A stretch of DNA of 9,718 bases from JACQXM01 sp964569425 (GCA_964569425.1 CAZMVD010000149.1:1-9718); one strand, 5' to 3'; shown: positions 1 to 6,558, counted from the stretch's first letter. A program made the numbers and translations. Notes: generated by a model not told the origin, from the letters alone.

Positions 1-572
1 AGGTAACCGACGCGCCCAACGAATACAATGACGATCTGGACGCTGCCAGGGCCGAGCATGATCTTGTCCAGGACTTCGGACGCGGCGCGCAAACCGAACT
101 ACCCGACGAAGTTGCCGAGCGATTCGACGTGATCGGCGAATGGATGATGCCCGAATCCGGCAGCGCGCCACGCCCGATGGAAGGTTTCGCGGCCGCGGCG
201 GGGCGCGGGCTTCGCGTGGACGATGTGTTCGTCGAGGTGCCGCTCACGCGCGCGTTCGGAAACGTCCTTCCGGCAACCGCCGCAACGCCCGCGGAATCTC
301 CCCACGGCACGGAAGCGGCATACCTGCATGCACGCCCAACGGCCGACGAGCCGACCGGGCGCCGATCGGCGATCGAAGAACCACACACTGGCGAATCGGG
401 CGATTATTCATCGGAATCCGATTCGCTTTCGATGTCGGCATTCGTGGGCGCCAACGTCGATATCGCCTCTGCGGCGCCGATCGGGTTTCTGGCCCGCCTG
501 TGGGGGGCGCTGCGGGGCATCGGCGGCGCCCGACATGACGACGAAGCGACCACCGTCGGCAAACGCCGATAG
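1..572 (+). CDS. Unrecognised protein, 3' part only
   Basis: The frame is open from the left edge (first full codon at position 3) to a TAG at 570-572, giving 189 residues of a protein that begins outside the window. A GTG at 129 is a possible internal start, but the reading frame and codon use (mostly G/C third positions) continue upstream of it, so I treat the gene as 5'-truncated. The visible part is acidic and Ala/Glu/Ser-rich, with low-complexity stretches (SGDYSSESDSLSMS). Its C-terminal section is more hydrophobic, with Gly/Ala/Leu residues (IGFLARLWGALRGIGG), and is followed by a charged tail. I see no catalytic motif, clear transmembrane helix or repeat, and I do not recognise a family. 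It converges with the carbamate kinase gene across 79 bp holding two hairpins. That it is coding is fairly safe; its function is unknown. Confidence 0.6.
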   Translation, partial: VTDAPNEYNDDLDAARAEHDLVQDFGRGAQTELPDEVAERFDVIGEWMMPESGSAPRPMEGFAAAAGRGLRVDDVFVEVPLTRAFGNVLPATAATPAESPHGTEAAYLHARPTADEPTGRRSAIEEPHTGESGDYSSESDSLSMSAFVGANVDIASAAPIGFLARLWGALRGIGGARHDDEATTVGKRR

Positions 573-581
573 CCGGGCAGG

Positions 582-630
582 CCGGAGCGTCTCACTCCGG
601 AATACGCGAAGACACGCGGCCTGCTTCGCG
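582..630. terminator. Tandem hairpins between convergent genes, putative bidirectional terminator
   Basis: Two perfect inverted repeats lie in the 79 bp between the facing stop codons: CCGGAG (582-587) with CTCCGG (595-600), 7-nt loop; and CGCGAAG (605-611) with CTTCGCG (624-630), 12-nt loop. Their place just after both stops fits a shared transcription end. Neither is followed by a clear T-run, so intrinsic termination is not certain. Confidence 0.4.
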
Positions 631-651
631 GCGGTCGGCCAATGCGGCACT

Positions 652-1611
652 TCACCGCGTGATTCGCGTTCCCGTTTTTCCGGCGGCCACGGCCACCGCG
701 TGCTCCAGCGCGCCGATGAGCACTTCGGCATGGGGATGAGCGGTCTTCGACAGGAACTTGATCGCCGCTTCGATCTTTGGCCCCATCGAACCGGCCGGAA
801 AATGCCCCTCCGCCAGATAGCGCCGCGCGTCGGCCAGCGTCACCGCCTCCAGCGCCCGCTCTTCGGGCTTGCCGAAGTGGATGCGCACCCGGTCCACGCT
901 GGTGAGGATGAGCATCGCGTCGGCGCCCAGCTCCGCGGCCAGCAGCGCCGCGGCGAAGTCCTTGTCGATCACCGCGCGCACCCCGCGCAGGCCGTGCTGC
1001 GGATCACGCACCACCGGAATGCCCCCGCCGCCGCACACCACCAGCGTCTCGCCCGCTTCCACCGCACGGCGGATGTGCTCGATTTCCATGATCGCCGCCG
1101 GCTGCGGCGAGGGCACCACCCGCCGGTACTTCCCTGGTGACAGTTCCTTGACGCTCCACCCCTCGCCCGTCGCGAAGCGCTCCGCGTCCGCCTGGGTCAG
1201 CTCCCGTCCCACCGGCTTGGTGGGGTTGGCAAACGACGGATCGGCCGCATCCACCAGCACCGTGGTCACCACCGTGGTGACCGCGTGTTGCCGCCCGCGC
1301 GCCGCCAGTTCGTTGGTCAGTGTCTGCGCGATCATGAAGCCCATGCCCCCCTGCACGTGCGCCACCGCCACCTCCATGGGCAGCGGGTAGATCGCCCCCG
1401 CGGCCGCCTCGTTGCGCAGCAGGAAGTTGCCGATCTGCGGCCCGTTGCCGTGGGTGATGACCACGCGGTGCCCCGCCTCGATCAGATCGGCCAGCGAGCG
1501 CGCCGCCTCCGCCGAGTGCGCGAACTGCTGATCCACCCGCCCCTCCTCGTGCGGCAGCGAAATCGCATTCCCCCCCAACGCCGCCACAATCAAACGTCCG
1601 CCTTCGTTCAT
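652..1611 (-). CDS. arcC: Carbamate kinase
   Basis: Carbamate kinase (amino-acid kinase fold) catalyses ATP + carbamate = ADP + carbamoyl phosphate. In fermenting cells it usually runs toward ATP, as the last step of arginine deiminase, agmatine or purine/allantoin breakdown; it is cytoplasmic. The 319-residue length is normal for the family. Motifs in order: VAALGGNAI (9-17, phosphate-binding), THGNGPQIG (53-61), NPTKPVG (129-135), VVPSP (165-169), CGGGGIPV (193-200), GVRAVIDKD (210-218), TSVD (237-240) and FPAGSMGPKIEAA (271-283). The ATG at 1609-1611 is preceded by a weak purine-rich AGAGA. No arginine deiminase, ornithine carbamoyltransferase or transporter gene adjoins it, so the source of its substrate cannot be read from context. 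Family assignment is very secure; physiological direction is unknown. Confidence 0.96.
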   Translation of the reverse strand: MNEGGRLIVAALGGNAISLPHEEGRVDQQFAHSAEAARSLADLIEAGHRVVITHGNGPQIGNFLLRNEAAAGAIYPLPMEVAVAHVQGGMGFMIAQTLTNELAARGRQHAVTTVVTTVLVDAADPSFANPTKPVGRELTQADAERFATGEGWSVKELSPGKYRRVVPSPQPAAIMEIEHIRRAVEAGETLVVCGGGGIPVVRDPQHGLRGVRAVIDKDFAAALLAAELGADAMLILTSVDRVRIHFGKPEERALEAVTLADARRYLAEGHFPAGSMGPKIEAAIKFLSKTAHPHAEVLIGALEHAVAVAAGKTGTRITR

Positions 1612-1764
1612 AGAATTCTCTGTGTTTCCATTCCGCTCGATCAGGGTCGGCGCGTCCAGCGCCGGTCCTGAACTTCGAACGCGGATCGTCGAACCCGATT
1701 CTGATCTGCCCGCCGCATTCCTTCACGCGGCGCGCCGCCCGCCCATACTACGCCAAGTTACTGT
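1612..1764. other. Leader region upstream of carbamate kinase, nothing clear
   Basis: These 153 bp between the arcC start codon and the first degenerate repeat unit should hold the arcC promoter. I looked on the minus strand for paired -35/-10 boxes and found none with acceptable spacing. A short GGCGCGCC palindrome is present but is expected by chance in such GC-rich DNA. No ORF here looks real. Confidence 0.4.
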
Positions 1765-2020
1765 TGCCCCGCTTGGGATGGCGAACTATACCACGCCCGG
1801 CCTCTGCTGCCCCACAAACGGTAACGGACTGTATCGCGCCCGGCCTCCATGCCCCGCAAACGGTAGCGGACTGTGCCACGCCCGGCCTCTGCTGCCCCGC
1901 AAACGGTAGCGGTCTGTGCCGCGCCCGGCCTCTGCTGCCCCGCAAACGGTAGCGGTCTGTGCCGCGCCCGGCCTCCGTGCCCCGCAAACGGTAGCGGACC
2001 GTGCCGCGCCCGGCTTCTGC
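1765..2020. repeat. Tandem array of 42/43-bp short units (5 plus 1 degenerate)
   Basis: Units begin TGCCCCRCAAACGG at 1808, 1850, 1893, 1936 and 1978, and the array ends at 2020, so the steps are 42, 43, 43, 42 and 43 bp. The two lengths reflect two endings: GGCCTCYRT (42) and GGCYTCTGCT (43). A sixth, degenerate unit starts at 1765 and retains TGCCCCGC plus the CACGCCCGGCCTC end but has a scrambled middle, as expected of decay at an array edge. Units abut with no unique spacers. Each can form a small CCGC/GCGG hairpin around AAACGGTA. The same unit recurs between the long units farther right. Confidence 0.93.
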
Positions 2021-2386
2021 TGCCCCGTAAGGGGCAGAGGGCTGTAGCCGCGGGTGGAGCGCAGCGGAACCCGTGGACTCGATGCGGGATTATTGTCACT
2101 GCCCCGGAGGGGCAGAGGAACACATCGAACGTGCTCCTCGCGCGCATGCGCCGATGCCGCCATCCTCCGCCCCGCCGGGGCGGGGAATGAAATCCGATCC
2201 CTGTCCCACGGGTTGCGCGCCGCGGGGCCTACCGCCCGCGCGACGCTCCACCCGCGGCCACACCCCACGGCCCCTCCAGGGCCGAACATCCCCAGATCGT
2301 CGAGTTCTTCGCAGTCCATGCCGCCGACATTCAAAGAACCCGTGGCGACTGCCCACGACCAACCCGAGACGCGACCGCCTGCTCGT
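2021..2386. repeat. Long repeat unit 1 (366 bp)
   Basis: First of four long units, almost identical to unit 4. It packs several short palindromes: CTGCCCC-GTAA-GGGGCAG (2020-2037); CCGCGGGT with ACCCGTGG (2048-2076, one G-T pair, 13-nt loop GGAGCGCAGCGGA); CTGCCCC-GGA-GGGGCAG (2099-2115); CCGCCCC-GCC-GGGGCGG (2167-2183); and CGGCCC-CTCCA-GGGCCG (2268-2284). In addition, the 14-mer at 2048-2061 recurs as its exact reverse complement at 2244-2257. The unit looks like a composite REP/MITE-like element with no protein-coding content; frames through it exist only because GC-rich DNA has few stops. The GGTGGAGCGCAGCGGAACCC core resembles dispersed palindromic elements I recall from PVC-group genomes; that link is from memory. 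Confidence 0.9.
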
Positions 2387-2471
2387 TGCCCCGCAAACGG
2401 TAGCGGTCTGTGCCGCGCCCGGCCTCCGTGCCCCGCAAACGGTAGCGGTCTGCGCCGCGCCCGGCCTCTGC
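2387..2471. repeat. Two short units (42 + 43 bp) between long units 1 and 2
   Basis: Units start TGCCCCGCAAACGG at 2387 and 2429. The first ends GGCCTCCG before the next TG, the second GGCCTCTGC, so the 42-then-43 order seen at 1978-2020 is kept. Confidence 0.92.
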
Positions 2472-2836
2472 TGCCCCGTAAGGGGCAGAGGGTTGTAGCC
2501 GCGGGTGGAGCGCAGCGGAACCCGTGGACTCGATGCGGGATTATTGTCACTGCCCCGGAGGGGCAGAGGAACACATCGAACGTGCTCCTCGCGCGCATGC
2601 GCCGATGCCGCCATCCTCCGCCCCGCCGGGGCGCGGAATGAAATCCGATCCCCGTCCCACGGATTGCGCGCCGCGGGGCTTACCGCCCGCGCGACGCTCC
2701 ACCCGCGGCCACACCCCGCGGCCCCTCCAGGGCCAAACATCCCCAGATCGTCGAGTTCCTCGCAGTCCATGCTGCCGACATTCAAAGAACCCGTGGCGAA
2801 TTCCCACGGCCAACCCGAGACGCGACCGCCTGCTCT
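2472..2836. repeat. Long repeat unit 2 (365 bp, diverged)
   Basis: Same organisation as unit 1 but with scattered changes: GGGGCGCGG in place of GGGGCGGGG, CACGGATTG for CACGGGTTG, GGCTTACC for GGCCTACC, GGGCCAAAC for GGGCCGAAC (which breaks one arm of the CGGCCC hairpin), and a one-base loss near the end (GCTCTTGCC for GCTCGTTGCC). The first hairpin keeps its GTAA loop. Confidence 0.9.
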
Positions 2837-2879
2837 TGCCTCGCAAACGGTAGCGGACTGTACCGCGCCCGGCCTCTGC
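2837..2879. repeat. Single short unit (43 bp) between long units 2 and 3
   Basis: One unit beginning TGCCTCGCAAACGG, with a C-to-T change relative to TGCCCCGC that is shared with the unit at 3176, and ending GGCCTCTGC. Confidence 0.9.
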
Positions 2880-3175
2880 TGCCCCGCAAGGGGCAGAGGT
2901 CTGTAGCCGCGGGTGGAGCGCAGCGGAACCCGTGGACTCGATGCGGGATTATTGTCNNNNNNNNNNNNNNNNNNNNNNNNNNNNNNNNNNNNNNNNNNNN
3001 NNNNNNNNNNNNNNNNNNNNNNNNNNNNNNNNNNNNNNNNNNNNNNNNNNNNNNNNACGGCCCCTCCAGGGCCGAACATCCCCAGATCGTCGAGTTCTTC
3101 GCAGTCCATGCTGCCGACATTCAAAGAACCCGTGGCGACTGTCCACGACCAACCCGAGACGCGACCGCCAGCTCT
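2880..3175. repeat. Long repeat unit 3, interrupted by assembly gap
   Basis: The left part (2880-2956) and right part (3057-3175) match the two ends of the other long units, so the gap lies within a single unit. The first hairpin has loop GCAA. The tail is mosaic: CATGCTGCC as in unit 2, GGGCCGAAC and GTTCTTCG as in units 1 and 4, and GACTGTCCACGACC close to unit 1. Confidence 0.85.
2957..3056. other. Assembly gap of 100 N
   Basis: Exactly 100 undetermined bases. They replace the segment that in units 1, 2 and 4 runs from just after TTATTGTC to just before the NCGGCCCCTCC stretch. In unit 2 that segment is 169 bp (2549-2717), so the round 100 is a placeholder rather than a measured length. 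Confidence 0.97.
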
Positions 3176-3260
3176 TGCCTCGCAAACGGTAGCGGACTGT
3201 GCCGCGCCCGGCCTCCGTGCCCCGCAAACGGTAGCGGTCTGTGCCGCGCCCGGCCTCTGC
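3176..3260. repeat. Two short units (42 + 43 bp) between long units 3 and 4
   Basis: Units start at 3176 (TGCCTCGCAAACGG) and 3218 (TGCCCCGCAAACGG), repeating the 42-then-43 arrangement found at 2387-2471. Confidence 0.92.
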
Positions 3261-3626
3261 TGCCCCGCAAGGGGCAGAGGGTTGTAGCCGCGGGTGGAGC
3301 GCAGCGGAACCCGTGGACTCGATGCGGGATTATTGTCACTGCCCCGGAGGGGCAGAGGAACACATCGAACGTGCTCCTCGCGCGCATGCGCCGATGCCGC
3401 CATCCTCCGCCCCGCCGGGGCGGGGAATGAAATCCGATCCCTGTCCCACGGGTTGCGCGCCGCGGGGCCTACCGCCCGCGCGACGCTCCACCCGCGGCCA
3501 CACCCCACGGCCCCTCCAGGGCCGAACATCCCCAGATCGTCGAGTTCTTCGCAGTCCATGCCGCCGACATTCAAAGAACCCGTGGCGAATTCCCACGGCC
3601 AATCCGAGACGCGACCGCCTGCTCGT
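3261..3626. repeat. Long repeat unit 4 (366 bp), right end of the array
   Basis: Only about six base differences from unit 1 by eye, two near the start (including GCAA for GTAA in the first hairpin loop) and four in the tail, which instead resembles unit 2 (ATTCCCACGGCC). The array ends as TGCCCGCAGGGTC diverges from the short-unit sequence after position 3630. Confidence 0.9.
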
Positions 3627-3629
3627 TGC

Positions 3630-3693
3630 CCGCAGGGTCAAGGGTGACGCAGCGGGCCTCCTGCGGACTTCCAGGGCACGCTGCGCCTTCACC
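3630..3693. terminator. Imperfect hairpins downstream of the pentapeptide gene
   Basis: Between the array and the stop codon of the minus-strand pentapeptide gene (3762) lie CCGCAGG (3630-3636) with CCTGCGG (3660-3666), and GGTGA+CGCAGCG (3643-3654) with CGCTGCG+TCACC (3679-3693, 3-nt bulge). They overlap, so only one could form at a time. There is no adjacent T-run; a role in ending the minus-strand transcript is a guess from position. Confidence 0.25.
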
Positions 3694-3761
3694 GTCGTCG
3701 GCATGACGCTATCGAAAAAGTTCCCCACAGAAATCAGCGTTCGTCGAACATGCGTGCCCCG

Positions 3762-5540
3762 TCACGACTTCGGCACCCAAACCCACGTGGTACTCAGCCA
3801 CGCAATGGCGTTGTACGCGAACGAGCCCATCGCCGCCCAGAACAGCACTCGCGCGAACAGGTGAACACGGTACAATCCGATCACCGGCACCGGGGAAAGA
3901 TACCGCCAACCGTTTCGTCGAATCGATCGCCACCAGACTTGCGGCCAATCCCGCATGCGCGGGGACACGTTCGGCTCACCAACTATACGGCCAATTCCAA
4001 GTAAATCACGAAGATCGGCCAACGGATGGCACAGGCCGTAATAGTCCACCAATGCCGGCGTGATCTTCGAGCGCTCCTCCGCATCCCGGAGCATAGACAC
4101 CTTGGACGTGAGATAGGCGCGCAGCAGGTTGTACATAACGAGCACCAGCGTCAACCCGAAGAAATGCCAGCCCTTCGTCCAACCCGCCAGCACCCACACA
4201 GCCAGCGTCTTGTCGTGCGTTTGTCGGTACTTCTCAGTCCAATCCGCCATGTTCTTGGCCCAAAGTTCCGCGCCGGGGGCATCTCCCGCGTGTTCGACGA
4301 TTCGCTCCGCTGTTTCGTACATCTGCGAATGTGCCGACAGAATCAGAACGCGCGCCGCAAACGGCAGCAGAAACGCAATCAAGAGGATCAGATGAAAGAA
4401 GAACCGCGGTCCTGTGTACTTTCGTCGCAGCAGTGACCATGGGTCCGGAGCGTTGCCCTCAATGTGCAGGCCATCAACCGGATTCTCGTCGAATAGGATT
4501 CCGGTCGCGCCTCGCACGTCCGCATGGTCGAGCCGGGCTCCGGGGAGCCGGGCATAGGTGAGGCATGCTCCGCGGAGGTTTGTGTGTTCGAGCCGGGCGA
4601 ACCAAAAACTGGCCAGTTCGAGCCCAGCACCTGTGAAGTCCGCGTGTTCGAGCTGCGCGTAGCAAAAGTTGGCGTTTTTTAGGGATGCTCCCCCGAAGTT
4701 TGAGTGTGTGAGTCGGGCTCGCCAAAAGCGGGCGTGTCCAAGTCGGGCGTCCGTGAAATTTGCGTGGTCCAAGCGGGCAAATTGCAGGTCGGCGTAGTCG
4801 AGACTTGCACGATTGAATTTGGCGTGTTCGAGCCGCGCATCGCTAAGTTCGGCACCATCGAGATCTGCATGACTGAGATCGGCGTATTCGAGTACGGCGG
4901 CGCTCAGATCAGCGTGGTTGAGGCAGGCCTTGCGTATATCCGCGTGTCTGAGATTGGTTCCATGAAGAACAGCGTGATCCAGTCGAGCAGCGCGAAGGTC
5001 AGCATATTCAAGTCGAAGCTCACTCAAGTCGGCATTCTCTAAATGGATCCCTAATCTTGAGTCGCGCAATGGCCCAAGATTTAGGCGCCACCACTTCATT
5101 GATTCCAATTCCTTGCATTGACCATCCGCTCTGCAGGCCGACTCAGTACACCGCATAAGCATCGCTAATAACCACCAGTCGCCTCGGAAGTTGCTGCACG
5201 AGTTTCGATCAAACAATTTGTCAACGTACTCGTTTCCGAAGTCTTCTCGAGTCCATTCCTCATTGAATGGTACATCCGGCGTCCATTTCCTTTTCCTTGC
5301 CAAATGGTCCGCAGGATACTCACGCCATTTCGGCGGCCAGGGTTTGTCGGCAGGGTGATCGTTTGGGCGCGGCATCGCCTGCGCGAAGTCGTCGGGATTT
5401 GGAAAGTTCGGCGTACGAGCTCCACTGGGTAGCAACGTGGCATTTGAATCACCCGGTGAACCGCTTTCACCGCATGCGCCTCCGGTGGATTCCAATTCGT
5501 CGTTCGTTTTCCGCATGAGTTGGTTTTCGTTGTTCGCCAT
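3762..5540 (-). CDS. Pentapeptide-repeat protein with C-terminal membrane domain
   Basis: 592 residues. Residues 1-160 are a polar, Pro-rich region that becomes Trp-rich, with four Cys (115, 131, 136, 142). Residues ~165-347 hold about 36 consecutive pentapeptides of the A(D/N)LXX type (for example ADLSE, ADLRA, ADLSH, ANFTD), which in known structures fold as a right-handed four-sided beta-helix. Residues ~370-592 hold hydrophobic stretches at about 379-401, 456-476 and 563-585, so the protein is probably anchored in the inner membrane with the helix on one face; the side is unknown. Every second pentapeptide ends in His or Tyr. Pentapeptide proteins vary widely in function (gyrase protection, scaffolding, unknown), and nothing here selects one. 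The ATG at 5538-5540 has only a weak GGA upstream. By eye its GC content is below that of its neighbours. It lies 108 bp downstream of the VOC gene on the same strand, so co-transcription is possible. Confidence 0.92.
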   Translation of the reverse strand: MANNENQLMRKTNDELESTGGACGESGSPGDSNATLLPSGARTPNFPNPDDFAQAMPRPNDHPADKPWPPKWREYPADHLARKRKWTPDVPFNEEWTREDFGNEYVDKLFDRNSCSNFRGDWWLLAMLMRCTESACRADGQCKELESMKWWRLNLGPLRDSRLGIHLENADLSELRLEYADLRAARLDHAVLHGTNLRHADIRKACLNHADLSAAVLEYADLSHADLDGAELSDARLEHAKFNRASLDYADLQFARLDHANFTDARLGHARFWRARLTHSNFGGASLKNANFCYAQLEHADFTGAGLELASFWFARLEHTNLRGACLTYARLPGARLDHADVRGATGILFDENPVDGLHIEGNAPDPWSLLRRKYTGPRFFFHLILLIAFLLPFAARVLILSAHSQMYETAERIVEHAGDAPGAELWAKNMADWTEKYRQTHDKTLAVWVLAGWTKGWHFFGLTLVLVMYNLLRAYLTSKVSMLRDAEERSKITPALVDYYGLCHPLADLRDLLGIGRIVGEPNVSPRMRDWPQVWWRSIRRNGWRYLSPVPVIGLYRVHLFARVLFWAAMGSFAYNAIAWLSTTWVWVPKS

Positions 5541-5648
5541 GATCCGAAAGGATAACGATTGGACGTGGAACCGACCACTCCGCGTCCGATCGCGGTTCCG
5601 CTTGCACGCCCCGGACCACTTTTTCCGGACACCGACGCGGGGTGCGCA

Positions 5649-6104
5649 TCACGCCGTGGATTGTAGCTCGATGACGTTGCCCTCGGGATCGGTGACGTAA
5701 CACCAGGTGATGCGCGTGCCGGTAGCGGTCGTGAGGGTGACCACTTCGCCCACCGCGCGGCCGCCGGCGGCGAGAACCTGGCGCCGTGCCGCCTCCACGT
5801 CGGTCACGGCGAAGGCGAGATGGGCGAAGCCCGGTCGGTTGACCGCGGGCGGTGGCCCGTCGGCCGGGCGCGAGTAGGTGTAAATCTCCAGCGTCGGACC
5901 CGTGTCGCCATACCCGGGCAGGCGCACGTGTACGCCCTTCAGCGTCGAACCGGGCACGCCGGTGCCCGCTTCCAGTTCCGGCCCGGCGTAGTCGCGCTCC
6001 GGCGGCACCGGCACGCAGCCGAACAACTTCTGGTAAAACGCGGCCAGGGCGCGCCAGTCCCGCGCCACGAGGTTGGTATGCACGTACCGCACGCCTTCGA
6101 TCAT
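5649..6104 (-). CDS. Glyoxalase/VOC-superfamily protein
   Basis: 151 residues, the size of a single vicinal-oxygen-chelate unit made of two beta-alpha-beta-beta-beta modules. The four positions that bind the metal in glyoxalase-type members appear filled: His9 (YVHTNL), Glu73 (LEIYTYS), His95 (FAHLAFAV) and Glu146 (VIELQS). The DPEGNVIEL ending (139-147) is the family's most typical motif. Related proteins include glyoxalase I, dioxygenases, methylmalonyl-CoA epimerase and fosfomycin-type thiol transferases; substrate cannot be told from this sequence. The frame is open far upstream, but the ATG at 6102-6104 starts exactly at the first beta strand and has GAGGGG five bases before it, so I reject the longer version. 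It is probably cytoplasmic. It precedes the pentapeptide gene on the same strand. Confidence 0.9.
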   Translation of the reverse strand: MIEGVRYVHTNLVARDWRALAAFYQKLFGCVPVPPERDYAGPELEAGTGVPGSTLKGVHVRLPGYGDTGPTLEIYTYSRPADGPPPAVNRPGFAHLAFAVTDVEAARRQVLAAGGRAVGEVVTLTTATGTRITWCYVTDPEGNVIELQSTA

Positions 6105-6109
6105 GGCTG

Positions 6110-6115
6110 CCCCTC
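6110..6115 (-). promoter_or_regulatory. Ribosome binding site of the VOC gene
   Basis: GAGGGG on the minus strand, 5 nt before the ATG at 6104. It fixes the start, because the same frame stays open for another 155 codons upstream. Confidence 0.65.
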
Positions 6116-6412
6116 GCCCCCCGTAACCCCACCCGCGGCCATCGCTCTTGCCACCGGTCTCACGCCGGTCAAGACACGTTCCCATCCTCGGCGAAACCGG
6201 CATTTTACCGGCGCAGCCGTCGGCTGAAAGTCGGCGCGACGAATGGGTGATTGCGGCAGGTCCGGCGATTCCGATTGCCCGGCGGGCCGGTAATGAAATA
6301 CGCCGCAGATTGTTAGCCTTGCGCGGGGGTTTGGGTCTTGCGGCGCCCCGCGCGGCAGAACGAAGACATTGTCCAACCCGACCATACCCGCCTCCGGCCG
6401 TGCCAGCGTTTT

Positions 6413-6429
6413 CCGAACGGGATGTTCGG
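6413..6429. promoter_or_regulatory. Inverted repeat touching the -35 box, possible operator
   Basis: Perfect CCGAAC-(GGGAT)-GTTCGG, 6-bp arms around a 5-bp centre (17 bp in all). Its last base is the first base of the candidate -35 hexamer at 6429-6434. The size and position suit a dimeric regulator, but there is no second copy nearby, so a regulatory role is speculative. Confidence 0.3.
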
Positions 6430-6456
6430 TGACAGTAGACATTGCGGGGGTATGAT
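6429..6456 (+). promoter_or_regulatory. Sigma70-like promoter candidate
   Basis: GTGACA at 6429-6434 (5 of 6 to TTGACA), a 16-bp spacer, and TATGAT at 6451-6456 (5 of 6 to TATAAT). Transcription would begin near 6463 and give a leader of about 110 nt before the zinc-ribbon gene. It is the best box pair I found in the window, but planctomycete promoters are poorly defined, so this is a candidate only. Confidence 0.4.
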
Positions 6457-6516
6457 GAATGCCATGCAATTGCCCTTCGCTCCGGCAGGCCGGCCTTCAG
6501 AAGATTCGGGAGGGAC

Positions 6517-6533
6517 GTGCCATATCGTGGCAC
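6517..6533. promoter_or_regulatory. Leader hairpin GTGCCA/TGGCAC
   Basis: Perfect inverted repeat GTGCCA-(TATCG)-TGGCAC, ending 40 nt before the ATG at 6574 and so inside the predicted leader. It could be an RNA hairpin or a DNA site; nothing decides between them. Confidence 0.25.
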
Positions 6534-6558
6534 CGACCGAGCAGCGGAGTGACGGGAT

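Noticed and set aside
223..1140. A 305-codon plus-strand frame opposite carbamate kinase
   Set aside because: Overlaps a confidently identified gene on the other strand and the end of the left-edge gene; Arg/His-rich shadow composition.
2096..3574. A 492-codon minus-strand open frame across the repeats
   Set aside because: It reads through the 100-N gap and repeats the same non-coding units, with Pro/Arg/Gly-rich low complexity; stops are rare only because the DNA is GC-rich.
1765..3626. CRISPR array
   Set aside because: The 42/43-bp units abut with no unique spacers, differ among themselves, and no cas gene is present.
1765..3626. Insertion sequence or transposon
   Set aside because: No transposase reading frame in any unit; only a non-autonomous (MITE-like) element could be argued.
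5467..6132. 221-codon minus-strand frame overlapping the VOC gene
   Set aside because: Out-of-frame shadow with Arg/Gly-rich composition; the VOC frame carries the metal-ligand motifs.
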